In this document: in pieces, positions 37,401-48,300 of the stretch
Position numbering within the stretch: position 1 is the stretch's first letter
Layout: each line of letters begins with the position of its first letter
Assembly: GCA_916613615.1 (NCBI GenBank)
Contig: OU744731.1
Span: 12,964,726 to 13,028,725 of the forward strand
Direction of reading: 5' to 3'
Length of the DNA stretch: 64,000 bases
Origin: Steromphala cineraria
Lineage: Eukaryota > Mollusca > Gastropoda > Trochida > Trochidae
Position numbers and translations under genes: made by a program
The notes under the pieces: model-generated
Databases searched by the model: none
The model's input: the letters and a program-made list of their open reading frames with translations, nothing else
Told to the model about the DNA's origin: nothing

Positions 37401-37977
37401 ATGATTGATAGACTAGCGGACTGACGGCCGAAGGTCATTTCTATATCCCCCAATACCTTTTTGTTGCGAGTGATATTTATATTTATCTATCATCATTTCC
37501 CTGTGACATTGGTAACCCAGGCATGAAGCGAACATTGCGTATGTATAAGGATGGGAGAATTTATTGATATTAATTTTATATCTTTATATTTGGGTTGTTT
37601 ACTAGAACAATATATAGCTTTTGTTTTATCCTACACATATCTTATCTCTTCGTCCAGTCACTCCCACGACGACTACCAAGGGGACCCCGACGCCCCTGGA
37701 GGAATGTCACACGTGGTGTGATGAGAATGGAGCCGACGAGCCGGATCTCGATGTCAAAAGTCTCGTACAGAATCTCACGTTGCCAAGATCGTCCATGGGC
37801 AAACAAAGGAGGAGAAAGTTCAGTGCTGCGGACGATTCTCGTGGAGCTCCAGCCATGGGCAGAAGTCTTACACTCGTTTTCTTCTCGCCCTATTTGTTCT
37901 TTGTCGCCTGGGACATTCTCGATGCTGTTCGATACATCGTTGGTGACGCCAATACGGGAAGTCCAGGCGCAGTGTGA
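28436..37977 (+). CDS. vWFA-mucin protein A (signal peptide, two vWFA domains)
   Basis: Predicted exons: 28436-28514, 31749-32321, 34010-34159, 34888-35454, 36037-36174, 37658-37977; 608 residues, every intron in phase 1. Exon 1 gives a signal peptide (MEGCRVVAFLLLFLC). Exon 2 is vWFA domain 1 with MIDAS residues VDASTS (Asp40, Ser42, Ser44), GTHT and VDGES. Exon 3 is a Pro/Thr linker. Exon 4 is vWFA domain 2 (IDSSNS, Asp281; ITDGRYN). Exon 5 is almost pure Thr, a likely O-glycosylated stalk. Exon 6 holds a Cys pair (CHTWC, 519/523), one NLT sequon (541), a basic run QRRRK (552-556) and a hydrophobic stretch about 572-593 before a short tail. Extracellular or membrane-anchored adhesion, matrix or immune roles are known for such architectures; the actual role is unknown. 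Symmetric phase-1 exons fit exon shuffling. Gene B is its tandem paralogue. Confidence 0.85.
28729..28741. repeat. G13 homopolymer
   Basis: Run of about 13 G in intron 1 of gene A, followed by GATGATGA. Confidence 0.8.
28908..29050. repeat. intron 1 direct repeat, copy 1
   Basis: It shares ordered blocks with 31135-31296: CTGCAACATGGTT, GTTTACAAA, ATAGGAAACATAA against ATAGGACATATAA, TCGTTCCTC, CATT-CAA, TATGTNCCTTT and GAAATAG. The two copies flank the Tc1-type element in intron 1 of gene A. Origin unknown. Confidence 0.6.
29812..30792 (-). pseudogene. Tc1/mariner-type transposase, broken by two lesions
   Basis: Minus-strand transposase in intron 1 of gene A. The N-terminal helix-turn-helix region reads MSRLSPEQRERALGMVE, with HIARTFGCSRRTVYALF and RPRTGRPRVTT. 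The DDE domain shows LFSDESRF (first Asp), QHDNARLHTAR (second Asp) and SPDMNPIEHLWD (Glu), with 34 residues between the second Asp and the Glu, so DD34E as in Tc1 elements. Lesion 1 is a one-base deletion near 30233. Lesion 2 is a short insertion near 30055-30090 that shifts frame; the inserted bases are an inverted copy of 30280-30311 (see findings). Terminal inverted repeats were not recognised by eye. The element is not autonomous. Confidence 0.88.
30057..30088. repeat. inverted copy inside the transposase pseudogene
   Basis: These 32 bp are the exact reverse complement of 30280-30311, which is the native coding position of the basic YRRRRER segment. The copy sits between two TGCTGCAG sequences. 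Confidence 0.92.
31135..31296. repeat. intron 1 direct repeat, copy 2
   Basis: Diverged counterpart of 28908-29050 with the same order of blocks, on the far side of the Tc1-type element. Confidence 0.6.
32322..34009. other. intron 2 of vWFA gene A
   Basis: No gene seen inside. A foldback lies at about 33490-33620: CTTTCTACAGTCC with TTACCTTCATTATCATTC pairs with GAATGATGGTTAAGATAAGG and GGACTGTAGAAG. The rest is AT-rich. Confidence 0.5.
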
Positions 37978-37995
37978 ATGCACTCTGTTGCTAGG

Positions 37996-38337
37996 CTGAT
38001 TAAAATCGACCGTGCTCCGAGGAATAAGCATCTTCCTACGCAAAGCCTTAAACGCAAGTTTCCGAACTGTCAGTTTTATGCCTTGCTGCATACCCTTGAG
38101 TTTTCTGTGTTTGCTCTCTTGCCTGTAGGGACACTATGCTATACCGTAAAGGGTCTGCAGCAAGGCCTCAAATGACAGTCCGGAAACTGGCGTTTTAGAC
38201 TTTGAGAAGGAAGATGAGGAATAATATAGTAAAAATAATGTCACCATCGGTGATATCCGGCATATCCTCTCCGGGTAACCCCGATAGAGACCATATTTTA
38301 ATGTTGTATTCCTCGGAGCACAGTCGATTTTAATCAG
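37996..38337. mobile_element. foldback element directly after the gene A stop codon
   Basis: Outer arms CTGATTAAAATCGACCGTG (37996) and its complement ending at 38337 (CGATTTTAATCAG). Inner arms begin CATCTTCCTACGCAAAGCC (38030) and pair with the sequence ending GGAAGATG (38216). About 100 bp of extra sequence separates the right inner and outer arms. The inner part is related to the element at 50223-50473 in gene B intron 3. Homology with the gene B 3' flank stops within a few bases of the stop codon and resumes at about 38348 (CCAGTTGATAT). Confidence 0.75.
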
Positions 38338-38389
38338 ACTGATCTGTCGCCAGTTGATATTTGACATTTTGTTAAATCAGAGTTGAATA

Positions 38390-38620
38390 TTTTCCTCGAT
38401 GATGTTGACAATGAAATTCTGAAATTGTATTAAGTCAATACTTAATCTATAATTTAATGATGTTAACAATTGGTATTTTTTAAATGCTTTACCTTTTTGT
38501 ATGCTGTTGCCTGTGAATATCTGATATTTTGTTACGCCAATCGACAGTACATTCGTTGATGATGTTACTTATGAATGTTAGGCATGTTGTATCCATATGT
38601 TGATGCTTCTGCCAATAGTT
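38390..38620. repeat. degenerate 58-bp minisatellite units, 3' of gene A
   Basis: Units such as TGCTGTTGCCTGTGAATATC followed by TGATATTTTGTTACGCCAAT resemble the array 3' of gene B, including CTACGCCAATCGACA at about 53230. Only three or four worn copies are visible. Confidence 0.55.
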
Positions 38621-38824
38621 ATAATATCAGGATACTTTGTTACATGCTTTATCTGTTCCTTGATGTTCTAAAGATGTAATGTTTATGAAAGAGGAGTTTT
38701 CAGGCTGGAAAGAGAGACGACTACAGCTGCGTATCTTAAGTTTGTTCACTTACATGTATGTTCGCCTTGGATTTTGAGCTACCATTGTGAGAAGAAAGTG
38801 GCAAATGTTTTACGATAGACATTG

Positions 38825-39005
38825 GATACAATTAAAAAGTTTTTTGTTCTTCAAACTAGGACAGTGTTCTATTGAATGTATAACATATATTCATGTATGT
38901 CAATCAAATGTTTATCGAATACAATCAAAAAGGTGCCTTTTTCTTCAAATAAGGACAGTGTTCTATTGAATGTAAAGCATACTATTCATATAATGTCAAT
39001 CAAGC
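38825..39005. repeat. two-copy tandem repeat, about 100 bp
   Basis: GGACAGTGTTCTATTGAATG occurs at about 38860 and 38953, with CAAT-AAAAAG before and ATGTCAATCAA after in both copies. Confidence 0.75.
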
Positions 39006-39319
39006 AAATGGAGACTGTGATCATAGTTGATCTTTTTGATTAAATATGTAAAACTCTGTTGCGTTGTGTATTGATCATATCATTAAACATATCCTCAAAT
39101 ATCACTGAAGAACAGTAGATGTTTGATATATCACCGCCTGCTCGTTGATGTTATAATCAATCAAGTGCAAGCTTTTGCTTTGTCTGTCTTCCTCCGAATA
39201 ATTAGTGTTAAGACATATTTTTCATCGTTGAAACACAAGGTTATAACATCAAACACTCGTACATGCAATTGGTTAGTAACATTTATTCTTTGTAGTTTTC
39301 CAATTTGCAATGATCGACC

Positions 39320-39579
39320 CATCCTGCTACATCAGCGTATATGTCTCCGCTAATGCTACAACCTATCCGCTGATATCCTCCTATGGTCTTCTGTCGTATC
39401 GCTATATATAGCAAACCAATCAAATAATGCCCTTTCAGCGTTAACGGCAAACTAGTTTCATGGCTCCGTTCCGCGTGCTCACCAATAGGAGTGCTATTAG
39501 ATAATAAATCTGATTCTCATTGCAGTAGGGGGAGAGGTTGTAGCATTAGCGGAGACATATACGCTGATGTAGCAGGATG
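39320..39579. repeat. foldback element with perfect 45-bp arms
   Basis: 39320-39364 and 39535-39579 are exact reverse complements over 45 bp; the arm contains CATCCTGCTACATCAGCG and CTAATGCTACAACCT. The 170-bp interior has no ORF. Likely a MITE; the perfect arms suggest recent activity or gene conversion between arms. Confidence 0.9.
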
Positions 39580-39587
39580 TGATCGGC

Positions 39588-41280
39588 CTAACTTTAAATA
39601 ATTGATCCAACTTGACATAACATCTGCTACACATACATCTGCAACAACGTTATAAAGAAAAGATATTATCAACAACAGCATTATCAACGATTCAGTTCCA
39701 CAAGACAGAATTCCTGAATTCTTTTATCTGGGCAGTTTTATTTTTTGCAAAACGAAGAGTCTATGTTACACATCATTTGTCAACCATGGAAAGTGTTGTT
39801 TTCAGCTTTCTGTCTTTTGGGAATTCTTTCTTTCAGGAAGATACCCAATCAACAACCATAATACCTTCGTGGCAGTGATATGATAACCAGAAATAGCAAA
39901 TAAACACATGTATGTAAGTTAATCGATATCACCCTTTTTCCACAAACTGACAAATACAATTTGAAGCCATTTTTTATTTCTTTTTTTTTACAAAACACAA
40001 TTGATCAACTTGAATTGTGTTGCCTAACATGAACATCAATTGCTTGAAATGTATTTAAGAAAACATAAAACTGATCAAGACCAGCTTCATTGTGACCATA
40101 TTCAATCTCTTCTTTCGTGGTCTTTTAAATCATACGGTTCTCATCCCCATAAGGGTACCCATTTAAAAAACGAAATGTGGATGAAGCGCCTTGATGACAA
40201 CTTCGTAAGTTGGCTTAAAGATCGACTGAAATGATAGTTTGCCACTTTCTGGATTCATAAATAAGTGAATGCAATTTGAGAAAGACTAATCGGGCAATAA
40301 TCTACCTGAATACGGATTTAAATACACTGCCTATCTAGCCCAAGGGACACACTCACTGAAGCGTTTCCGTTTGATGCGTTAGTAGTGCATTCGTTTCACC
40401 AAATGATAATGTTTTCAACATATCTCAGCACCTTTACAACGGTCAATTTGACTTACAAAATTACGCCAACTAAAATGTTCGATTTTTTATAGCTTAGAAA
40501 TCCAACTGGTCAATATTAGTTATTTCAAATTCATGATAATTGTATAAAAGGTTGTATAATATATTCAGAAGCCCTATCAAATGAAGTATCATGGTTTCTC
40601 CTTGATAGGCTGCCTTGTTAGTTTGCGCCGTTGTGACTCTTTAGTTGATAATCTGAAGGTCTGTTTGCCGAAGCTTGCATAACATTCATTTTATATTATT
40701 TCTGACTATGCCAATTAACATTTCAGGGGAAAGCATCGATTAACCTTATTATCAAAACTTGGCAATGAGGTATGGTTATTATCGAAAATTCTTATTGAAA
40801 CTCTTTCAAAAATTAAATATGTAAAAATATTTATTTGTATTTTAAACTGACGAGTGATTGACATGACAGGGACGTTTAAAAATATCAAATTTAAAAATTT
40901 TACCATTTCAAATTATTGTTATTCATCTATATATTGTAAACGTTAAAACTGTGACAATTGGAGCAAATGAAAGTATTCAAACGCTTTTGGTGTAACGCAA
41001 TACACAAGGTTCTAAAATGAAAAGAAAAGAACATATCATCAGGATATTTTTATATTTAAAATGAAACCAAGATAATCATATGCATATACTGAAGTTAAGC
41101 AACCACACATCTTTTCAACAAGCAAATGTCGCCTGATCAACGAGCAATCGTAAACAGCAGTTCAGGAAAGAAAAACATTACATTACATTTTTTTCTTCTT
41201 TTGGATATTTTTTTAAATTTTTTTTTAAACATGTAATTGCAGTTGAAAAACATGTTATTACTCTCCCGTTGAAGATATTG
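39588..41280. other. spacer between vWFA genes, nothing recognised
   Basis: AT-rich. A 64-codon plus-strand frame at 40040-40234 has no domain I can name. No splice-linked exons identified. Confidence 0.35.
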
Positions 41281-41319
41281 CTGTTTAATAAATCAAACAT
41301 GTTATAACACTATGTGTCA

Positions 41320-41612
41320 TAACATCGCGCGCTGACCGAATGACGTGACGTAATGATGACGTCACAATTGTTAAGTACGACGTCATAATGTCAGCGGGCC
41401 GGCCGCGACAGTCATGTTGGCGACTTTCTTTGTATTTTTCCGATGTTATTAAGCAAGTAATAAATAAAATACTAAACTCGGTCCCGTTTCATAACATTTT
41501 TATGAAACACGTGAATGGTATAGGTATTTAACTCGCTTTCGCTCGTTAAATACCAACCCATTCACTCGTTTCATAAATATGTTATGAAACGGGACGTCGT
41601 TTAGTATTCTCT
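41320..41612. mobile_element. foldback DNA element with CRE-like palindromes
   Basis: Arms at about 41465-41535 and 41545-41612 pair: AATACTAAAC with GTTTAGTATT, and GTCCCGTTTCATAACAT with ATGTTATGAAACGGGAC, around the centre TTTAACTCGCTTTCGCTCGTTAAA. The GC-rich left part (41320-41410) contains GCGCGCTGACCGAATGACGT, partly mirrored by ACGTCATAATGTCAGCGG, and a TGACGTCA site at about 41357. Probably one composite or two adjacent MITEs. Confidence 0.7.
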
Positions 41613-42203
41613 AACTATGTTATCGACAGGAAAGGAAGCAATTTTCTTCTTTCAAGCCAGGCAAGTATCTGGGGTCAAAAGTCACTAGTAAATATCTATG
41701 AAACCTAGAAAATTGCAATTTCACAAAAAGTACCAAGTCAATGAAATTTGTCTGATAACAAAGTCTCGTCATATCAGTTTTACAGTGGAAACAGTTCAAC
41801 AAGTTATTTTGGGTAACGGAAACCTAAAGTTAATCATGCACAAGTTTTGCAATATTTTTCATCTATGGTAAAATATCAGTACACGTTAAAACGTAAGGCC
41901 TTATTTCCAAATTGTCAACATGACTAATCTATCTTTGAATAAATATTTATAGAATTCATTTTTTTACGTCAAGAGTGATGCATAGGGAAATTGTCGTACT
42001 CTTCATAGAGAATCACATGTTACTAATGAACATAGGGGGTTCTTAATTGTTTTCAATGAATATAGTACTGCATCAACATTTATTTTCATACGATTATAAC
42101 AAAAACGCCTAAACATAATCTCTGTATTGTTATAGAATTTTCAGCTAAAAAACAAAACAATACATACGTACATATTGAATAAAACATATTTCCAAACGAA
42201 TGA

Positions 42204-42388
42204 GTTATCTTTGTAATGATGTATAAACATTCATTCTTAACAGAAAGAACAAGCACCACTCTTCACGTTCTGCTAGTCAGAAGTCCCATGGTATTCAGGT
42301 AGTGAAGAACAATAGAACACAGGCATCGATCCTTACAGCACTTTGGCTACAGACAGATGAAGGAAAGTCCTGCATGCAGCTAAACGTA
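42204..42388 (+). promoter_or_regulatory. upstream region of vWFA gene B
   Basis: Homologous to 28211-28435. Unlike gene A, an upstream ATG at 42302 is in frame with the MEGCR start with no stop between, so a longer 5' reading is possible; the start at 42389 is preferred because it alone is conserved in gene A and begins a signal peptide. Confidence 0.5.
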
Positions 42389-45300
42389 ATGGAGGGCTGC
42401 AGGGTTGCTGTTTTTCTCCTTCTCTTTCTGTGTCCTAGAGAAACTACACAAGGCGGTGCACCGCTAGGTAAGATATATGGTTGTCTTCTAATAATTTAAT
42501 TGATTTCAAATATGTTGCTCTTCTATTGTTGATATGGTTCCTCAGCCAAATATAAATGTCGTTGAAATTGTATATTTTGGACTCGGCCGTAATCTCAAAT
42601 CATGACTTAATAGTTTCTTACCTGATCCTTTCTATGAACACAAGTTCCAATTTGTAATTATTTGTTTACTGAAGAGACTGAAATCTTTGTCTTAAAATTC
42701 ATAATGCATTTCACTCAAGTTCAAGCAAGGTGTTTACTTGAAGTATGTATTACCCTGAACTTATAAGGTTTATAAAACATAGAGCACGTAAAACGAAATT
42801 GACCGTGTCAAAGTTGAAAATTGACGTTGTTTTTGCATATCGTTTTTGTAAGAATATAATTATATCATGTCCTGATATATTTCTGTGTAAATTAAAAAAA
42901 AACTTTACGGTTCAACATTTACACGAGGGAACTAACACCCCACCCTCTTACACTTACACAATTCTATTAGTTTTAATACAACATTACATTACTATGGTTT
43001 TGGAAGTCATTTTAATTAAATGTTAACGGTAACACAATTAAATGAGGTTATGGTGGTTTTATCTCATGGAAACATTATGCGTCAATTAAGGAAAAGAGGA
43101 TAATCAACACAATATTATAGATCAACTTTTGAATATGTTAAAATTTTATACTCTCAGAAAGGGAGAACTTATTTTTCACTTCCCCGGTAATTTTTTGTGG
43201 CCAAAAATTAGGTGTTTTTTTTCATATTTCTAAGCTATAAAAATTCCAATCCCAAACCCCGCTTCTGCAATTGGCTCTACAGACATGTAGATGTGCTTCG
43301 ACAATTTTTTTTAATGATTATGTGTACCTTACTCGTATGTCTTGATTATCACTGGATTCTTTTTGCAGATTGTTCAACTGACCCGTTGGACGTGGTCTTC
43401 ATCGTCGATTCATCGAGTGGTATGGGTGCAGCTAACTTCAACCTTATCAAGAACTTCATCAAAGCCTTCGTAGACACAACCAGTGTTGATGATGGTACCG
43501 TCCGGATAGGGGTTGCCGTGTTTTCAGCTCGAGCGGCCATTATCTTTCACTTGAACAAATATTCCACAGCAGCAGAAGTAAAGGGCGCCGTCGACAACCT
43601 TCCCTATCTAAACTCCGATAGAAACACTGCAGCAGCTATCAAGACTGCGAGGATTGAGATGTTCCAGTCAAACGGTGGCGATCGTTCTGGTGCTTCTAAT
43701 GTCGCAATCGTAATTGTGGATGGGAAATCAAATAATTTGGAAACTATTCCGGAAGCAACACTATTGAAGAAAAATGGAGCTAAAATTATCGGGATTGGCA
43801 TTGCACTAGACTCCCTTGCTATTGCTGAAATTGACGCCATCGCCTCTCCATCGCTTGACGACCACCGCTTTGATGTGGCCAACTTCGCTGGACTTTCTGC
43901 GATATCTCTCGATTTACTTGAAGTTACGTGCGTTGGTAAGTCGCTTAATATTCTTTAGGTAGATTAAGTAAAGGAGACTGGCCAATTATGAGCAAATTTC
44001 GCTGAAAGGCAGTGGTTAGCACGTTCGGCTCCGGATCAAGAGGTCCGGAGTTCGAATACCGCCATTGGCTCGGCAACTTTGTCTGCAGTAGAGAACTGTT
44101 CTATACGCAGTAAGGTATGGATGCAATGCTACACTGAATTTCAGCTCAGTACCATGGTTCGCTAGTTCCGGCCAATGCTACAGCTAATGCATTAAGTCCC
44201 TTACCCACTAGGTTCGTGTCGAGTATCCGCCGAAATCAACCAATGAAAAAGAACTGGCTCAGCTCTTAGAATCGGACAATCTAGTTAAAATTAGCTGTAA
44301 GAATCGGACAATGTGCCATAAGTCCTACATTAAATGATTGACATTCATAATTACATTGGTGCAAAATGTAATGTAAATCCTAACGATGCCCGATTCAAAG
44401 TGATCAGCCAGTTATTTTTCATTGGTTGATATCCGGGCATGTTCAACACGGATCTAGTGGGTAAATGGCCTGATTAACGTAACACTTATGGAACGTACAT
44501 TACATCTAGTTTTAACTAGATTGGAGGGTTTCAGACAAACCCTGAAGCTGATCCGGAGTGTCCTTAGACTGAAAGTCCGAGGGAGAAATCATTATTTTAT
44601 GTACCTAAATAATTGCAGGTAATCTTTTCCTAAATGGCTTGCCTGCCTTCTATATAAGCATATTCAGTGGAACATACTCTTTAAAAAAAAGCTGCCGAAA
44701 AATCTCCATTTCTATTATTATTCTATTATATATTATTAGTGATTGGTGTCTGCGTAATCCCCCAAGAGAGGCTGTGAACAAATTTGAAGACATCAGGTGT
44801 AGCGGTTTATGAGCTTTCGCATTGACAAGAGTTTCAAGAGTTGTCAAAGTTCCACTGTGACCTTCAAAATAAGGTCAAGGTCACCAAGAAGTGGTTGGTG
44901 TCTGCGTAATCCCCCAAGTGAAGTTGTGACCAAATGTGAAGACATTTGGTGCAACGGTTCGTGAGATATCGCGTTAACAAGAATCCGGACGTACGTTGAC
45001 GCCGCTAAATACAATGTCCCCGGTTCGCGTTACACTGCTAAGTATATGCGGTTCATTGAATGGACCATTGAGTATTGTAGGCAAGAGCATGCTGGTTTTG
45101 GTTTTGAGACACAAAAAATGCTGATTGTTACTTGCCTTTGGTGTTTTTCTTAAAACCAAGAGGTACATAACATTTCAGTTTAAAACTTGAGAGCTCCCCT
45201 TGCGATCTTACAAAACAAGTTTTATCTTTTCGACACATCATTTTTTAGCTCATCTGGCCTGTAAGGCCCGATGGGCTTATGGCATGGCATGGTGTCCGGC

Positions 45301-48300
45301 GTCCGTCCGTCCGTCCGTCTGTCCGTCTGTCCGTAAAATTTCGACTTCTTCTCCAGAACCATAAGGCCTAGAAAGCTGAAACTTCGTGTACAGACCCCTT
45401 GACTAGTGAGGATTAAAAATTGTAGCTTTGGTGGCCCTGTGGCCCCTAATTAGGGCCACAGGTGCCACACCAAAACCTATTTTCATCTTCTTCTCCAGAA
45501 GTATAAGGCCAAGAAAGCTGAAACTTGGTGTACAGACTCCTTAAATAATGGAGATTATAAAGTGTAGCTTTGGTGGCCCTGTGGCCCCTAATAAGGGCCA
45601 TGCCCGTAAAACCTATTTTCATATTCTTTTCCAGAACTATAAGGCATAGAAAGCTGAAAGTTTGTGTACAGAATCCTTGATTATACATTTTAGCTTTAGT
45701 GGCCCTTTACACCTATTTAGTGCCACTGGGGCCACGCCCTTAAAACCTATTTTCATCTTCTTCTCCAGAAGCAAAAGACTGAGAAAGCTGGAACCTGTTG
45801 AATATACTCTTTGACTAGTAAGGACCCTTTAACCTAATATTATCTTTTTCTAAAGAAGCATCAGGCCTAGAAAGCTGAAACGTTGTGTGCAAACTCCTAA
45901 GGGAATCCAAATTGTAAATTTGGTGAGGGGGGAACCACATTTTTCACACCCTAAAGCAAAATTGATATGAAGCCTGATGAGCTACAGAGCCACTGACTCT
46001 ATTTTTAACTTTCGTGTACTTTCACCAAGTTGTCAAGGAAAATGTCCGACTTTTGCATTTTGACAGAGTTGTAATCTAAACGAAGTTATATTGCATTATA
46101 ACAATTTCGGTTTTTGATCATGCAGTTGTTATTCATTTTCGAAAAGAAAATGTTGGGTTATCAGAGTTCTATAATATTTTTAGTATTAAGATAAAGTGTG
46201 TAAGTTCATACTGTTTATTTAAAACTATCAATTTACCAACTTCTTAATGTTGATATTTATTGTTTCCATGGCTTTCAGTTTCATGTTGAGATTCAATATT
46301 GAATGTTGCTCTAAACCACAGGCTTTTCTCTATTCGTTGCACGAGGCACTATTAACAGTTTATTCTTACCGAGTGCTGATGACGTTTATCATTATGGACG
46401 ATCATTTACACATTCAAAACATTTGAAAGCAGAAATCAAAGTCATTAGGAGGATTTGACAGTGGTGAATGTGAGGTGGTTGATAACTTTTTCTATCATGC
46501 TGCAAGATATTGAACAAGGTTGGTGATATGATACTTTCTTGTGGGGTTCCATTTTCTATATAAGTATAACATTGTTAAGAGGATCAAGAAATAACCAAAG
46601 TAATAAATGGCCACCATATGTGTTAATATATTGATGGTTTCTACGCACCCTTATCTGCAAGTCACTCTTGCAAACAAACATTACAATTATTGATCATCTA
46701 AACAAAATAATCGTCAAGTTAATAATTAATAATTCGTGAGAGTGGCGACCTTTTATGAAATAATGTTTTCGTCATGAAAGCAAGCGCAAAGAAAATCTTG
46801 AAGTAAACTTCACGTTCGATAAATCGAATCTAAAATGAGGTTGTTAACCTATTGTTCAAATTTGATTTAACCACCTGAGACGAAAGTGAATATTTATTCA
46901 TAAACACTCATTAGAAGCCGGTAATCAATTATGATCTCAACATAGTATCATCTATCAATTCATTGTTTGTTGAGATCAACTCCTGAATTGACTTTATCAA
47001 AACCAATTTCCAAAGTATAAGAATAAACACTGAATTAACAACATTTTGAAAGTTACAACCAGAGTTATGTTTTTTTAATTCTAGACTTCACATTAAAATG
47101 TGAATTAAATAAAATTTCCTTGCTGCAATTAAGATGTAGTTTAAAGTGGCAGTAGCACGTTTTAGGAGGAATGTATGGTGATGTCAGGAAAATGAAAATA
47201 AATGGTTCAATTTAAAAGACAATGCATTTAAACTTAATGAAGCAGTAATAAATCAAATATATAATGTAAAGTTCAGCCATGCGAACATTATGTGAATCTT
47301 TACAATTTGTTCTCTGACTATGGATGATTAGTTTGTGTAATGAGAATTTTGACGCTATCAAAATATTTAATATAGCATTAACGTACAAATGTCAGTGAAA
47401 AATTGAAAACATGAATTTTAAAAAATAACGTGCTTCTACCCATTTAAACAAGTATTTCAATTTTTTGTATTTTATTTCTGATGATCAGTGATGAAGATGC
47501 ACGTTAAAATAAACTGCATTGTATCAGTTGACATGAATATATGCTCTGTAATGACTGAAATGATGTTAATAAACGATATTAGAAGTTTTAAGTTTTAATG
47601 AAACCGTTTAGTACCAAGTTTATCATCGAAAATACTGAAAAATGTGGATGTAAACAAGCTTGTATCTAATCAAGTGTAAAATACGTAAAACCGTGAAAGA
47701 TCTCCTCGTGCATTGTACATGATGCTGAAGCTGGCTGTGGGGGATTTGGTAAATTCATGCATTTGTAAGGGCAGCTCTTACTATACTTGTAAGACCTTGG
47801 AGTTCGAAACATAGGCAGAAATCAAGAAAGAATTGGTGTTGCAATACTTTTTTCAATTAATACATGAAGTATCTAAGTAAAATTTGCTGACGGTTAAAAA
47901 TAATTATGTTGTCCTCACAGTAGAACAAAAGCTTTAAAGGGGCAGTAGCACGTTTTAGGGGGAATATAAGGTGATGTGAGGATAATGAAAATTAATGGTT
48001 TAAATTGAAAGACAATGTATTTTAACTAGGGAGCAGTAATAATTCAAATATATAACGTAAAGTTTAGCCACGCGAATACTTTTTCTTACACAAAATGAAT
48101 TAAAGGTGTTCACACAAAATGGCCGCCAATGGATTGTATGTGAATCTTCATACTTTGTCCTCTGACTATGGATGATTGGCTAGTGTAATGAGATTTTTGA
48201 CACTGTCAAAATAATACACTTAGCATGAACTTACAATTATCAGGGAAACATCATAGTAAAAATATAAAATTGCTGCCCCTTTAAAGATAACAATTCACTG

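Noticed and set aside
37978..38367. Plus and minus frames sharing LIKID-APRN sequence
   Set aside because: Both are translations of the two arms of the foldback element after gene A.
40040..40234. 64-codon plus-strand frame ending WMKRLDDNFVSWLKDRLK
   Set aside because: It looks somewhat protein-like, but I recognise no domain and no splice-linked neighbours; it could be a worn transposon end. Not called.
43990..44070. Functional tRNA gene
   Set aside because: A- and B-box-like sequences are present, but an acceptor stem and a complete cloverleaf cannot be drawn; a SINE head is the better reading.
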